Positions 1 through 12,406 of a stretch of DNA of 64,000 bases are shown here, one piece after another. The position numbers and the translations under genes were made by a program. Below the pieces are notes generated by a model. The model was not told the DNA's origin and did no database searches. It worked only from the letters and a program-made list of their open reading frames with translations. Source of the DNA: Mrakia gelida. Taxonomy: Eukaryota > Basidiomycota > Tremellomycetes > Cystofilobasidiales > Mrakiaceae. The DNA is taken from assembly GCA_024345305.1 (NCBI GenBank), contig BRON01000003.1, positions 1,178,001 through 1,242,000 of the forward strand. Reading direction: 5' to 3'. Within the stretch, counting starts at the first letter, position 1. Each line of letters starts with the position of its first letter.

Positions 1-2906
1 TCCTTGTCCATGTCCTCTCCGCCAGGTCCAGCAGTAGGAAGCACGTAGTCCTCGTCGTTCCCCATCCCATCCTCCTCGCTTCGACTGCTCCCCTCTCTCA
101 ACTCTCCAGCCCCGTTCGAAGCATCCGCTCGCATGGCTTTCTCAATCGCCCTCAGCGCAGCTTCTCCTCCATTCAGCTTTCGTCCACTCGAGCTGGCGAC
201 AGGGTCCTCGACGGCTGCAGCAGCGTTCGAGAAGCTGAACTGTTTTCGGATGGAAGAGAGCGGGACCATGGGTTTCGAGGAGTCGAGGGATTTCGTGGAG
301 GCGATGCCGGTCGCAGAAGTGGTGGTGGAGTTGGATCCGGAGGGGAGAAGTGCTTGCCTGAGCGAGTCGTCGTCGAGCGATCTGCTAAGAGGAGGCGAGA
401 GGGAGGCGATGGATTTGAGGGACGACTTGGCTGCGTTGATGGTGGAGGGAGAGGAAGGGATGCTGGCGGGTGCAGAGACTGGTTTGGGGACGGAGGAGGA
501 GAAGGATGAGATGATGAATTCGGTTCCGGAGGTGATGATGATGGGAGGAGGAGGAGCAGCGACGGCTGGTGCAGGTTCCTCGGCTGCGACGATGGGTTCT
601 TCTTCGACGACCTCGTCCTCCTCGACGGAAGACGCGATGTCGATGACCTCGTCTTTGTCCTTCTCCACTTCCTCAGGAGCCTCGACCTGCTGTTGCTGTC
701 GACAAGATTGAGAAGGTCCCGCTTCGGCGTTGGTCGTGGTTGACGAGGTCGAGACGCGTCCGTTCGACCTCCTCGACGACGCGCCGCCGCTGGTCGACTT
801 CTTCTTCTTGCCCTTCCCCTTCTTGGCTCCGACCGACGTGTTCTCAAGCGACGACGACGTGAACTCCTCGACCTGGCTCGACAGCGGCTCGGGTTCCTGT
901 TCGGCGAGAAGTCGGATCCTGGAAGGAGAGTACTCTCCGAGCGGCTTGACGGGTTTGGAGGTTGTGGGTTTGGCTGGAGCTGGAGCTGGAGCTGGAGCTG
1001 GTCGCTCCTCCTCGGACGATTCCTCGAGCTCGTCGGACTGGGAGTTCGAGTTCTCGGCGACGTCTTCGGCTGGGAGAGATGCTGCTGCTGCTGGAAGAGG
1101 GGAGGGAAGGGACGAGGAGAGTTCGCGCTGCTGCTGAGAATCAGGGATGATCGTTCCTCGACTGGTGTCGGCTTCCTGGGAGGGTTCCTCGTCTTGCTCC
1201 ATGTCGGCGTCTCCAGTCGTCCCGGACGGCCCAGCGACGGGCTGCTGCTCCTCGTCGTCCTGGTCTCGGTAGCCGAACGTCTCCTCGTCGTTGTCGTCTC
1301 CATCCCACCCATCGTCCATCGTCTGATCAGGAGCCTCCTCCTCAGGCTCGTCCTCCTTGTGAACGGTCGGGAGAAGCTCCTCCTCCCTCGCGTCTCCTGG
1401 TTGACTGCTCGACTCCGGGTCCTCGTCGGCGGGAGGTGGTGTAGTTGGCACAACTTCGGTTTCCTGGGACTCCTCGTCTTCCTCCTGAGAAGCGGCGGCG
1501 GCGACGGTCGACGAAGGAGCTGACTTTCGACCCTTCCTCGCTCGCTTCTTTTGAGGAAGCTTGTCCTCCTCGGCTTCGTCGTCGTCCTCGTCCGAGACGA
1601 TGGTGGTGGTGGGTTTGGAGATGGGTTTGGTAGGTTTCGACTTGGGAGGGACTGGCTTATTGAAGTTGGGTCGTACTCGTTTCTTCTTGGGAGACTTGTG
1701 GATGGCCTCCTCCTCCTCGTCCTCGTCCTGCTGCCCGACTTCCGACGATGATCCGATGACAACCTCGACGTCCTGAGAAGGTTCCTCGACGTCCTCGATA
1801 TCCTCGTCGCTGTCCACGACGGCTGCCTTGGTCTTGGGCTTGACGAAGAGGGCCGTCTTCTTCCGCGAGTAGGTGGATCGTCGACGAGGGCTCTCCTGCT
1901 GCTCCTCTTCCTCCTCCTCGTCGTCCTCCTGCTGCTGATGTTCCTGCTCCTCGTTATCGTCCTCGTACTCGTCCTCCTCGGCAGCTTTGGGTCCTCGGGT
2001 CTTCCTGTTGGAGGCGGTTCCTGAGGCGACGGAGGAAGTGCGAGAGGGAGTCGACTGAAGGCGAAGTTGTTGTGGTTGAGCAGAGGCGGACCCTGACGAG
2101 GAAGCTGAAGGTGGTGCTGCCTTCTTGCCGTTGGAGGCGCGAGGTTTCTTGACGGTCGACGATGAAGCTTGAGAGGTGGGTTCGGAGGTGTCTGAAGGGG
2201 AGGAAGGGCGAAAGGAGGAGGTTGGAGTCAGCTCGCGTCGACGCGAAGGAGGGAGGAGTCGAGGTCGAGCGAGCGAGCTCGCAGGGAGGGAACGGAGCTG
2301 GAGAAGGGGGTATACTGACTTCGTTTCCTCTTCTGTCCCACAGAGGACCAGTTGCTCGTAGACGCTTGATCCTTTCTGACCTTCTTAGCCTCCTTCTTCT
2401 CGTCCTTGATCTCGGTCTGGCTCCGTTTCCATTCCTTGATGAGAGCGTTCGTGCAGTTCGACTTAGGCTCCCACGTAGGTCTCCAGGGTTTGCCCTTCTC
2501 GTCGACGCCGCTGTGGGAGAGGAAGACGGAGAGGATGGTCAGGCTGGAATCGAAGAAAGAAGCTGAATCCGAGGATGAGAGGACGAGGAAGGTCGACGGA
2601 AGGGAAGGAGGAGATGGAGCGTCGAGCTCGTCCGTTCAGGTACTCACAACCAATCCACTAGATACTTGTCCGCTCTCTCCTTCAGGATAGCCTTGGCTTC
2701 GAAGAGAGGTCCAGCTTCTGGGTCATCCACGAACTGAGTCTGAGTGAGTCCGATCTCATCCTCGGAGTCGCCATCCCTGAGAGAGAGAGAGACGAAGGTG
2801 AAGGAAGGGAGACGAAGTCAGCTCCAACGTTTCATTTCTCTACATAAGAATGAAGCTGGGTCACTCACGGGTGAAACGGAAGATCCTGAGAATCGTTCTT
2901 GGCCAT
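1..2906 (-). CDS. Chromodomain protein with long acidic/basic disordered tail (partial, C-terminus off left edge)
   Basis: The ATG at 2906 opens a short exon reading MAKNDSQDLPFHP, spliced to exons that together encode a chromodomain. Visible landmarks are FEAKAILKERADKYLVDW, then WRPTWEPKSNCTNALIKEW, the typical KYLVKW...TWEP...L..EW pattern of methyl-lysine-binding chromodomains. Introns have CTGAC branch points, for example near 2810. After about residue 150 one long exon (about 2200 down to 1) encodes a low-complexity tail that alternates acidic runs (EEDEYEDDNEEQ, DEDEEEE) with basic clusters (KSPKKKRVRP, KKRARKGRK) that could act as nuclear localisation or DNA-contact patches. A PAPAPA stretch comes from a TGGAGC repeat near 971-1000. 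By family it is a nuclear chromatin reader. Whether it is HP1/Swi6-like (with a chromoshadow domain), Chp1-like or another type cannot be decided because the C-terminus is missing. Confidence 0.8.
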
Positions 2907-3113
2907 CTCGTATGGATTCTGGTTTGGTCGAGGGTGTTGGTGGCACGAAGGGGAAGGAGTCCTCCAAGCTCGAAAAGGATTCCCTCCCTTCCCGTCTCGG
3001 CTTCCCCAACTCTCACTCAACCAGTTCACCACTTTCCTTCACTTTTAGGATCACTGGTACATCACTCGGAACCCCTTCCACCCCCAGCAACTACTAGAAC
3101 TTGACCTTGAAGG
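2907..3113. promoter_or_regulatory. Divergent promoter region between chromodomain gene and GCN20
   Basis: About 207 bases separate the two start codons, which point away from each other. The region must hold both promoters and both 5' leaders. I see pyrimidine-rich stretches in front of the GCN20 start but no clear TATA box. Confidence 0.5.
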
Positions 3114-6100
3114 ATGGCCGAACTCGCAGAGGATATCGTGAGCTCGCTCTCCACCTTCGACTTTCTCGTTGAGCTTCGTCTCTCCTTCGCTGACTGCCTT
3201 CTCCCACCTCCTTTCTTGCTCTTAGAGGACCACCCTCCCCTATACGGACGAGACCGTCGTCTCTTACATCGTTGGACTTCTCGAAGATGAAGAGGAGGAC
3301 GAGAAGGAGATCTTGGAGATGACCAAAGGAATGCTCGAAGGAGGGCCCGATGGAGACGACAACCTCGCTGACCTCGAAGCTCTGTACGTTCTACACCTCC
3401 TCTTACTCTCTCACGTCTCGTATAGACCCCGCTACGCACTCCAGAGCTGACTTGAACCACTCCCGCTCTTCTCTCCTCCAGCATCGGCCGGCTCTCAGAG
3501 TTCCTCGCCGCCTCGGAAACTCGCCAGAAACCCAAGACGACCGGTTCCCTCAAAGCTCTCGACGAGGTCATCGACATGAAGAAGGCTGGGATGGCCATGA
3601 GCGCTACCATCGGATTGAACGGACAGGTTGATCTGGAGCATTCTGGGAAGGGACAGGTCAGTTCACTCACCCTCGAGCTCGAGCTCAAAGGAAGGAGAAG
3701 CTCGAAGCTGAAGCTGACCTCTCGTCTTTACCCTTCCCTCCTTCGTTTCCCTTGGGTTGGTTAGGCCAGTCGAGTCGATCTCAAGAAGCTCGAGAAGGCT
3801 GAGGCTAAGATCAAGGTACGTACTCTCTCTCTTCGATTTCAGTCGTGAGGAGCTAGAGAACTGACAGGATGACCTCTCAACGAACAGGCCAAGCTCGAGA
3901 AGCGAAACCGACGAGATCTGTTCGAGGGGTCGAAGCTCATCGATTTGCAGAAGAAGCAGGTCAGTGACCTCCTCCTATCCTCTATCAACCTCTCGAGAAG
4001 CCCAACTGATCATACTGAACTTCGCGTGTGTGTTACAGGAATCCTACGAGGAGATGTTCATGAAGGTCCGTCTCACCTCTCCCTCTCTCTCTTTCGCTTC
4101 CTCCCTCGCTTCCACCCTGACCTCGTTTTCGTTGTGCTCGCGTCCAGGTCAACCCTCTCGACATGGGGAACAAGAACAAGCCCAAGGATATTCATTTGGC
4201 CAGCATCGACGTCAACTTCGGTTCGCTCAGGATTCTGTGGGTGCCGCGTCTTGGTTCCCTCTTCGCGTTCGTGTCCTTTCGTTTTTCGCTGAACCTGACT
4301 GTCGTTTGCGCATCGCGTTCCTCGTCCACAGCACCAACGCCGCTCTCACTCTCGCTCACGGACGACGATACGGTCTCATCGGACGAAACGGTATCGGAAA
4401 GTCTACGTTGCTTCGAAACATGGCTCTCAGGGAGGTCGCGATCCCTTCGCATATTTCGGTTTTGTGAGTGCTTCTCGATCTCGTCTCCCTCTTTGCGCGT
4501 CTGAAACTGACTACTCGTCTTCCTTCCTTGTTCTCTAGGTACGTCGAGCAAGAAGTAAGTCGTCCGCCCGTCGTTTTCCTTCGTCGCGTCTTCCTCTCTC
4601 TTTCTCTCTTCCCCTCCCCAACCTCCTCCGAACCCTCAACTCACCTCTTCCTCTCCCTCGCGTTCTTCCTCAGATCGTCGGAGACGACACCACCGCTCTC
4701 GAGTCCGTCCTCCAAGCCGATGTCTGGCGACACCACCTCCTCACCCAAGAAGCCGAGATCAACGCTGGTCTCTCTTCCGCGACCGTTTCCGAGGTCGAGA
4801 AGGACGACATGACCGCTCGGTTGGGAGATATTCAGAAGAAGCTCATCGATATGGAGGCTGAGACCGGTCCCGCTAGGGCTGCTCAGCTGCTCGTGGGTCT
4901 TGGGTTCGAGGTCGAGGATCAGGAGAAGCCGACGAAGTCGTTTTCGGGAGGATGGAGGTGAGTTTTGGTTTGCCTTTCTGGACGGCCTGGCTGCGGGCTG
5001 GGGTTTGGTTGGGACACTGGAGCGAGAGAGAGAACTGACGCGTATTGGGTTGGACTTTGTTCGAGAACAGGATGCGACTGGCGTTGGCGAGGGCTCTGTT
5101 CGTCAAGCCAGATCTGCTCATGCTCGATGAGCCTTCGAACATGTTGGGTGAGTCTCCTTCATCTCGCTCCTTTTTCCGTCCTTATCGGGTTCGCTGACTT
5201 CGGCTCTTTTCTCTCGAACTCCAGATCTCAACGCTGTTCGTCCATCCTCGAACCTACTCTTTCGACGGACGCGTCTCGTTCGCTGACCTCGCGTTTCTTT
5301 CCTGTCTCTCTTTCTAGATCGCTTGGCTGGAAGACTACCTCCAGACTTGGCAGTCCACCTTGCTCGTCGTGTTCGTCCAGCTCTCTTCCTTCTTTCTCTC
5401 GAACATTCGAATCTCGACGCGTCCTGACCTCTTCGTTCGCTCGATCTTCAACAGTTCTCACGATCGATCTTTCCTCGACGCCGTCGCCACCGATATCATC
5501 TGGCAGCACTCTGAACGTCTCGATTAGTTCGTCCATCTTCCGCTCCCTCCACTCTTCCCCACTTGAACCTCGAACTGACCTCGACCATTCCACCTTCCTC
5601 TTCGCGTTTCGTCTCCACAGCTACAAAGGAAACTTCACCCAGTTCTACGCCACCAAGACCGAGCGAGCGAGGACGCAGCAGAAGGAGTACGACACCCAGC
5701 TTGCCTACCGAGCTCATCTCCAGGCTTACATCGATCGATGGAGATACAACGCCAACCGAGGTTCGTCTTCTTGTCTCGTCGTCGTCTTCTCTCCTTCGCT
5801 CTTGTCCCCTGCTGAAGCTTTCTCTTTTGGCTTGTGGGTGAAATACAGCTCCCCAGGCTCAGTCGAAGATCAAGATCCTCGAGAAACTGCCGGATCTGGA
5901 ACCTCCCGAGGCTGAGGAGTCCGAGTCGTTCAAGTGCGTTTTGCTCCTCGATTCGACTCGTCTTCCCTCTCGCTCTTCTTCTCGCTGACCCTCTTCCTTC
6001 GCTCGTTCGCTCAGATTCCCCGACGCCGAAAAGATCTCTCCGCCATTACTGCAGCTCGACAACGTCACGTTCGGATACACGCCTGAGAAGATCATCTTGA

Positions 6101-7448
6101 AATCGGTCAACATCGACGTTGGGTTGGATTCGAGGATCGCTGTTATTGGACCTAACGGAGCTGGTGAGTCCTCTCGCGATCCAACATGCTTCGATCGAAG
6201 TCAAGACTCGAGCTGACTCTGGGTTGGTTTCGTTTGGTCTGCTTCGCGTCGAACAGGTAAATCGACATTGTGAGTCTTCCTCCTCGTTCTGCCCTTCTCT
6301 TCCGCAAGGCGGCAAGTTGTTCGTGCTGACAAGCCCCATCTGTTTCGACTTTCGTTTGTCAGGATCAAACTCCTCGTCGGAGATCTCGAGAGTCTGCAAG
6401 GAACCGCCGTTCGAAACGGTCGACTGAGAATCGCTTTCTTCGCTCAACATGTTCGTTTCGCGTTTTCACCCCACCCTTTCCCTTTCCCTTTCCTTTCTCA
6501 ACTCTCCACCCATCCACCACTTTCTCTCCTTTGTATCACCACCTCCTTGCTGACTCTCCTCCTTCCCTTCCTCCTTCGCGCGCTCGTTCAACCAGCACGT
6601 CGACTCCCTCGACCTGACCCTCTCCCCCGTCGCCTTCCTCGCCTCCAAGTTCCCAGGACAGTCCGAGCAGGAGTACCGACAGCATCTCGGAGCCTTCGGA
6701 ATCACCGGTCTGACAGGTCTGCAGAAGATCGCTACCCTTTCCGGAGGACAGAAGAGTAGGGTCGCTTTCTCGGTGTTGAGTATGCAGAGGCCGCATATCT
6801 TGTTGCTCGATGAGGTGAGTGGCCGTCTCATCCTGCTCTCCGCCATCGAAAGTTCCTCGCTGACGCATTCTTTCGACTCCTTGCAGCCTTCGAATCACTT
6901 GGATATCGAGGTTTGTTCCTCTTCTTCTTCGCTCGTCGTTCCGCGAGGAGTCGTTCGCTGACCGTTCGTTCGTTTCGCCAGGGTATCGACGCTTTGATGG
7001 GAGCTATCAAGAAGTGGAACGGAGGAGTGATTCTGATTTCTCACGACACGAGGTTCATTACGACTGGTGAGTCGCTTCTTCGGCTCCATCGCTGAAGTTT
7101 CGAGACGAGAACTGACGCGACTCCGTCTTGCCTTTCGTTCCTTTCCCTCGTTCAGTCGCCAACGAGGTCTGTTTTCGCATACCTCTCGAATCGTTCCTTC
7201 GCTTGAGTACCTTTACGTGTGCTGACAACACCTTGTGCGTCTCCTTCGACTCTACAGCTGTGGGTCTGCGCCAACGGAACCGTGAACAAGGTCAGTTCGA
7301 TCTTCGTCCTCGTTCTTGCCTCCCCCTCTTCTTCTCGTTTTTTCAATCACTGACTCCTCTCTTTAACACTCGTTTGCGATCTCAGTTCTTCGGAGACGTA
7401 TCGGCGTACAAGAGTCTGATCGTGGCGAACCACAAGGCGAAGCCTTGA
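3114..7448 (+). CDS. GCN20: ABC-F ATPase, Gcn20/ABCF3 family
   Basis: This multi-exon gene (well over a dozen exons) encodes a soluble protein with two nucleotide-binding domains and no membrane segments. NBD1 has Walker [10 protein letters not shown], signature [14 protein letters not shown] and Walker [16 protein letters not shown]2 has [19 protein letters not shown] and ILLLDEPSNHLD followed by LISHDTRFI. The N-terminus starts MAELAEDI, then [19 protein letters not shown], resembling the Gcn1-binding region of Gcn20/ABCF3. VPAHISLLHVEQE-type sequence (here [18 protein letters not shown]) also favours ABCF3/Gcn20 over Arb1 or eEF3. In yeast this protein partners Gcn1 to activate the Gcn2 kinase on ribosomes during amino-acid starvation. 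Introns show GTGAGT/GTACGT donors and CTGAC branch points. The stop is at 7446-7448. Confidence 0.93.
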
Positions 7449-8068
7449 TGCACTCGTTTCGGTTTGATGATCTGATGGAGTTTAACGTTTCAACGAACGG
7501 TTCTGGAGATTCGAAGGGGTCAGCTTCCAAGAGATATTATCACAAGGATGTACTGACGTTGCAGAAAGCGAGAGCCAGCGATCTCAGGACGAGGAGAGGG
7601 AGGGTGGGAGACGAGGAGGAGGGAGGAGAGGAGGCACGCGAGCCCTCGGTCGTGTCGCGACAATTTTCTCGCAAGTTCATGTATGGATCAAGGGATTACT
7701 GTACTCTCAGAAGAGGAGGCATGCGTCAAAGTCGAGAAAAAGTTGGTCTCGTTGCTTGCCAGGACTCCTCCTCCCAGCCAGCCCGCGGACTCGAAACGCA
7801 GAATCTTTTCGTCCTTGCCGTTCTCTCGTTTCACTCTTGTACTTGACCCGACGAAACTGTGCGTCCCACCTACCCGACTCTCCTTGCGCTCTATAGACAG
7901 CAGGACTGACTCTATACTCCACCTTTTTTCCCTCTTCAAATTTGCTTCGAAACTCGTCCATCCAACGTCAACTCCCTTTCGCTACCCTTCCCTCCCTCCC
8001 TTCGACCTCACCTTCAACCCTCCTTCCCTTCCCTTCCTTCCGACTCGCGTTCAACCACCAACAGCAGA
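7449..8068. other. Intergenic: GCN20 3' region and RPL11 promoter
   Basis: No convincing gene. The right half (about 7960-8068) is strongly pyrimidine-rich on the + strand, as is common upstream of ribosomal protein genes, and ends in the leader just before the RPL11 ATG. Short open frames here lack similarity or splice support. Confidence 0.5.
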
Positions 8069-9686
8069 ATGGTTGGTAGCACTTCACTCTCTCCTTGGAT
8101 ACGGACTCCCTCCTCGCTCGGGATCTAGAAGGACGGTGGAAGGGTGGAGGGGATGGACGCTGGAAGAAGACGAAGAAACGGAAGAGGGCATGCTGGATGG
8201 GAACCTTTGACCTTAGGGGACGAATCATGCCGAACGTCGAGGCTGGACTCGTCTCAGGCAGGTCTTGGGAGTGGGCTGGAGTGGATGCAGCATGTTGGGA
8301 GGGTCAAGGGGAGGACGGGAGGGAGGAATCGTTGCTGGAACAGGTCGAAGCTATCGTCAAAAAAGGAAGTCCTCGAGCTTACACCTCTTCCTTCCCCTCC
8401 TCTCCCTTTCCTATCAGGCCGACACCAAGACCACCCCCACCAACGCCATGAAGGATCTCAAGATCCAGAAGTTGGTCATCAGTGCGTCCAAATCTCCTAC
8501 TCGTCCACCCATCGTTCAGGAAGGAGCGTCGAAGCTCAATCGAGTGCTGACCTTCTCTCTTTCCCTTCCTCCTTCCCTCGCATCACCTTCGCCTCCAATC
8601 CAAACCCCTACTTCCCTCCTCACCTCACTCCACCTCACCTCAACTCAACCAATCACACCCTACCCCCCTCCTCTAGACATCTCCGTCGGAGAGTCTGGTG
8701 ATCGACTTACCCGAGCGTCCAAGGTCCTCGAGCAGTTGACCGGACAGTCTCCCGTCACCTCCAAGGCTCGATACACCGTTCGACACTTCGGTATCCGAAG
8801 GAACGAGAAGATCGCTTGCCACGTTACCATCCGAGGACCTAAGGCTGAGGAGATCCTCGAGCGAGGACTCAAGGTCAAGGAGTACGAGCTCAGGAAGAGG
8901 AACTTCTCTGAGGTGAGTCTTCTGCTCTTGCTTTCGCTGGGCTGGGTTGGGTTGGAGGGGGATGGGATCAGGAGGGAAGCATGTATGTGGAGTGGGGAGA
9001 GCTGGGTGTAGGAGAAGGGCCGAGGTCTCGAAGGAAGGGAGGAAGGAATGACCTCGAACGAGAGACGAAACGAAGCCCAAAAAGCGCGAACTCGGAAGCT
9101 GACTTCTCCTTCCCTTCCCTCCTCCGCTCTTTCTCGCAGACCGGAAACTTCGGATTCGGAGTCCAGGAGCACATCGATTTGGGAATCAAGTACGATCCCG
9201 GAATCGGTGAGTCCACTCCTCAATCCCCTCTTCGCTCGCTCGAGCTCACCGCCCAACCTCCCTTCCTGACTCTTTATTCCTCCCTCGTTCTCTCTCTTCC
9301 TCAGGAATTTTCGGAATGGACTTCTACGTCGTTATGGGCCGACCCGGTATGCGTGTCGGTGAGTGTCTTGTTCTTCTTCTTCGCGTCTCTTTGGAGCTCG
9401 CTCGTCCTCCTTCGTCGTTCGAACGACCAAACCTCATCGCTGACCTCCCCCTTTCGTTTATTCTTCTCCAGCCGAGAGGAAGCAGAAGAAGGCGCGAGTT
9501 GGACACCAGCACAAAGTCCGACCCGAGGACACCGTTTCTTGGTTCAAGACCAGGTTCGATGGTATCGTCGCCCGAGTGAGTCGTCCCGTCCTGTCCTTCC
9601 CTTCGAGTTGGATTGGAGAGCGAGAGGGAGAGCTTCGAGACTGACAAGTTTGGCTTTTGATTCGTGTTCGTGATTCTTTGCAGTAA
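8069..9686 (+). CDS. RPL11: 60S ribosomal protein L11 (uL5)
   Basis: Spliced exons give about 174 residues, the normal length for eukaryotic L11. Diagnostic stretches are [75 protein letters not shown] and ARVGHQHKV. The protein binds 5S rRNA in the central protuberance of the large subunit. Likely exons are 8069-8071, 8418-8481, 8678-8912, 9140-9206, 9305-9358, 9472-9575 and 9684-9686. The first coding exon holds only ATG and the last only TAA. The exon 1 donor (GTTGGT) is weaker than usual, but no other in-frame ATG precedes ADTK, and the later ATG (AMKDL) would cut off conserved residues. The final intron has the usual CTGAC and TTTGCAG. The large first intron and pyrimidine-rich leader fit a ribosomal protein gene. 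Confidence 0.93.
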
Positions 9687-10014
9687 TCGTCGTTCGTTGT
9701 TTTGGTTTCTCGTTCTTATGCATGCACCTCACGCTTAGCTGGAATGTTGTCGTTATTGGGACGGGGAGGAGAGAGAAAGGGAGACGAGAGGGAGCGAAAG
9801 AAAGGGAGGAGGGCGAGTCGTCGCGTCGATCCGAACGCAAGAGCAGATGAACGACAAGAACAAGCAAAATTATCGGCTCCACGCGAGTGTTCGATGGCTC
9901 TAGCGTGCGAGCTCCGAGGTTGAATGAAGTAGAGACGCGTCGACCTCTCGCGTCCGCCGCTCTTCTCTTTGATCGTCAAGTCATTACCATACCGTTACCC
10001 CTTTCCCTCCTTCA
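9687..10014. other. Tail-to-tail intergenic region RPL11/MRS2
   Basis: Convergent 3' ends. There is no open frame with family similarity and no RNA gene that I can see. It probably holds both polyadenylation regions. Confidence 0.5.
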
Positions 10015-12121
10015 TCAGCTCTTCAACCCCAACCCCCCATGCCCGTTCCCACCTCTACTACTCCCTCTCGCAACACCCAACCCCACCCTCCTCAAGATCG
10101 CCAGCCTCCTCAAGCCCAGACTCGTCACAACGACCGCAACTCCCAACAGACCCGCCGTCGCGATGTAGAACACGTCGGGCGTCTCTTCGTAACCCGAGAG
10201 CAAGTTCATTCCGAAGACTCCGGCGACGAGGGTGCCGGCTCCGATTCCTAGGCTGAGGAGGGAGACCTGGAAGAACGAAGGGGGGAGGGGTCAGGGAAGA
10301 GCGAGAGGAAGGGGAGGAGAAGGAGGTGGAGAGGCGGGGAGGAAAAAGGAACGAACCTTGATATCCAGCACGAGGAGAGCGTTACGAGATGTGCCGAGCA
10401 TGAGTTCTACGATTTCTTGAGTTGATTCTACGTTGGACTGCAAATCAATCGCACAGGGAATCAGAGTCGCAAGACGGCCAAAGCGCAGGACGCAAACGAA
10501 GCTTGAACGGACTGTTGTCGTTTGAACTTCCGAGATGACCTCTTCTACCCTTTGTGAGAAACTTTCCAGTAATAACTCTGAGGGTTGAGAACGAGGAAGG
10601 GGTGTCAGCGAGGAGAGGGAGACGCGTCGAGTGGGTTGTTCGAACGACGACCGACGACCGCGTACGCACCAATATCTTCCAGTCCTCCCTTTGCTGTTCT
10701 ATCCACTGGTGGCTGAGAAAGATCCATGAGGGCGATGATATCGTCTGAAAAGAAGAAAGAGCATGTCGAGATCAGTTGCGTTGTTCGCGAGAGAGACGAG
10801 CAGAGACGACAGCGCGCTCGGACGTGGTCGGCGATGAGGACAGGACTGATGACTGAACTCACCATCAACCAGACACCTCTCCACCGCATCGTTAACCAGC
10901 CCAACTCTCTCTCCAAGTCCACTAAGATCCTTGCTAACGCTGAGCAGCCGTTTCAATCCGTCGCGCGAGATCTCCTTCTCGAGGTCCGAAAGCAGAGCGA
11001 GGACCGTTCCTCGGAGGAGCGTCATCTCGGCTTCGAGGGTGAGAGCGGAGGAGAGGAGGAGCTGGGGAGATACAAATTAGATGGGGGGGAGAAGTCAGCA
11101 CGAGAGAAGGTTCGATCTTGAGTCGAACCCGCGACGAGACCCGACTCAGTCGTTCTCCTCGGACAAGAGAGAGGATGACTTCAACTCACCGAATCCAGCA
11201 CCCGGAACGAGAACGGCTCTTCCACGTTTCCCTCGTCTTGGAGATGGCGCTGTGAGAAACGAAATAAGCAGACGAAGACGGGCGAGAAAGACAACGATGA
11301 TCAGACTCTCGCGTCCTCCCTCCCTCCTCTACCTCCCCTCCCCTCCCCTCCCTCCCGCCCCCGCTCCCTCCGCACTCACCACCAAATTCTCCATAAAAAC
11401 CCTGTGCAGTCCCGAATCCAACCCCTCCGCCGAATCCAGTATGAGGACCTCATCCCGTCGAATGAGAGCTCTTATGTAAAGCAGGTTGAGAATGAGCGCT
11501 TCCTTCCTCCTCGGCAAGATCGTCGCAACGAGGTTCTGGCGGCCCATGTAGATGTAAGGGGAGATGGCGTTGTTGGAATCAAGAGGACGGACATCTCTGG
11601 GGTGGAGGTTCCAGGAGTTGCAGATCTGAGAAAAAAGGAAGAGGAATGGGAACGAAGAAAGGACGTGAGCTCAAGCTCAACGAAATCGTCCTGATCGCTT
11701 CCCTCGCCACCACAGCTCTTCCTCCCCGACGAGAAAGAGACTAGAAACGTACCTCAGCCTTAGTATAAGCCAAATGCGGATGCTTCACCACTCCCTGCGG
11801 TCCCAGCACTGTAAAGCTCAACCTCACCTCCCCCTGGTTCCCTCTCGACTCCTCCTGCCTCTTCACCTCCTGAAGGATCGCCTCCCTCCTCGCTAACACG
11901 TTCGGGTCCAGCTTCGCTCGCTCCTGTTCGCGACGCTGCTCGGATTCGGTGAAGATCGGGGAGGGAGCGAGGGTGGTGTCGTTCGTCGAGAGGAACCGTT
12001 TTTGAGGGAGGAAGGGGCTGAGAGCATGACGAGGGGAGGAGGACGAGCGAGGAAGGAAGGAGGTTGAGTAGGGTGAACGGAGGGCTGTTCGAAGGAAGAG
12101 AGGAAAGGGAGAAGGTGGCAT
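10015..12121 (-). CDS. MRS2: Mitochondrial inner-membrane magnesium channel, Mrs2/CorA family
   Basis: The C-terminal exon encodes the CorA/Mrs2 signature GMN (VAGVFGMNLLSGYEE) between two hydrophobic segments (IGAGTLVAGVF and FYIATAGLLGVAVVVTSLGL). The middle exon has NSWNLHPRDVRPLDS and LILNLLYIRALIRRDEVLI, matching the Mrs2 pattern LRPRDLRKID...ILVNLLHIRALI. The chosen ATG at 12121 starts MPPSPFPLFLRTALRSPYS, an arginine/serine-rich, acid-free stretch typical of a mitochondrial presequence. The frame stays open upstream to 12325 without a better start. By family it is a homo-oligomeric Mg2+ influx channel of the inner membrane. The paralogue LPE10/MFM1 cannot be excluded. Exon 1 is about 11753-12121, exon 2 about 11380-11625, and more exons follow. 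Stop at 10015-10017. Confidence 0.88.
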
Positions 12122-12406
12122 GGAAGAGGGGGAGGGGCGAGACGAGTCTCTTTGAGGGGTGGAGGTCGTTAGGAGGAAAGGGAGGCAAGGAAGGAAGGGA
12201 ATGTCGATGATGAGCTCGAGAGGGAAGCAGCGGAGTTCGAAGTCTCTTTGCGAAGCCCAATTTTTTGCAACCGACTTTGAAAAAGTCATCATCTCATAAC
12301 CCCGAGTATACAACCCCATTTTCAACCCTCACAAATCAAGCAAAAAAGCACCGAACCAACACTCTCCTCCTCCTCTCCCAACTCGACGCGTCCCGTCCCT
12401 CGATCG

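Noticed and set aside
173..1762. A 529-codon open frame on the minus strand rich in Arg and Ser
   Set aside because: It is a shadow of the chromodomain gene tail. The other minus-strand frame continues without stops from a good acceptor and has the expected acidic/Lys-rich composition.
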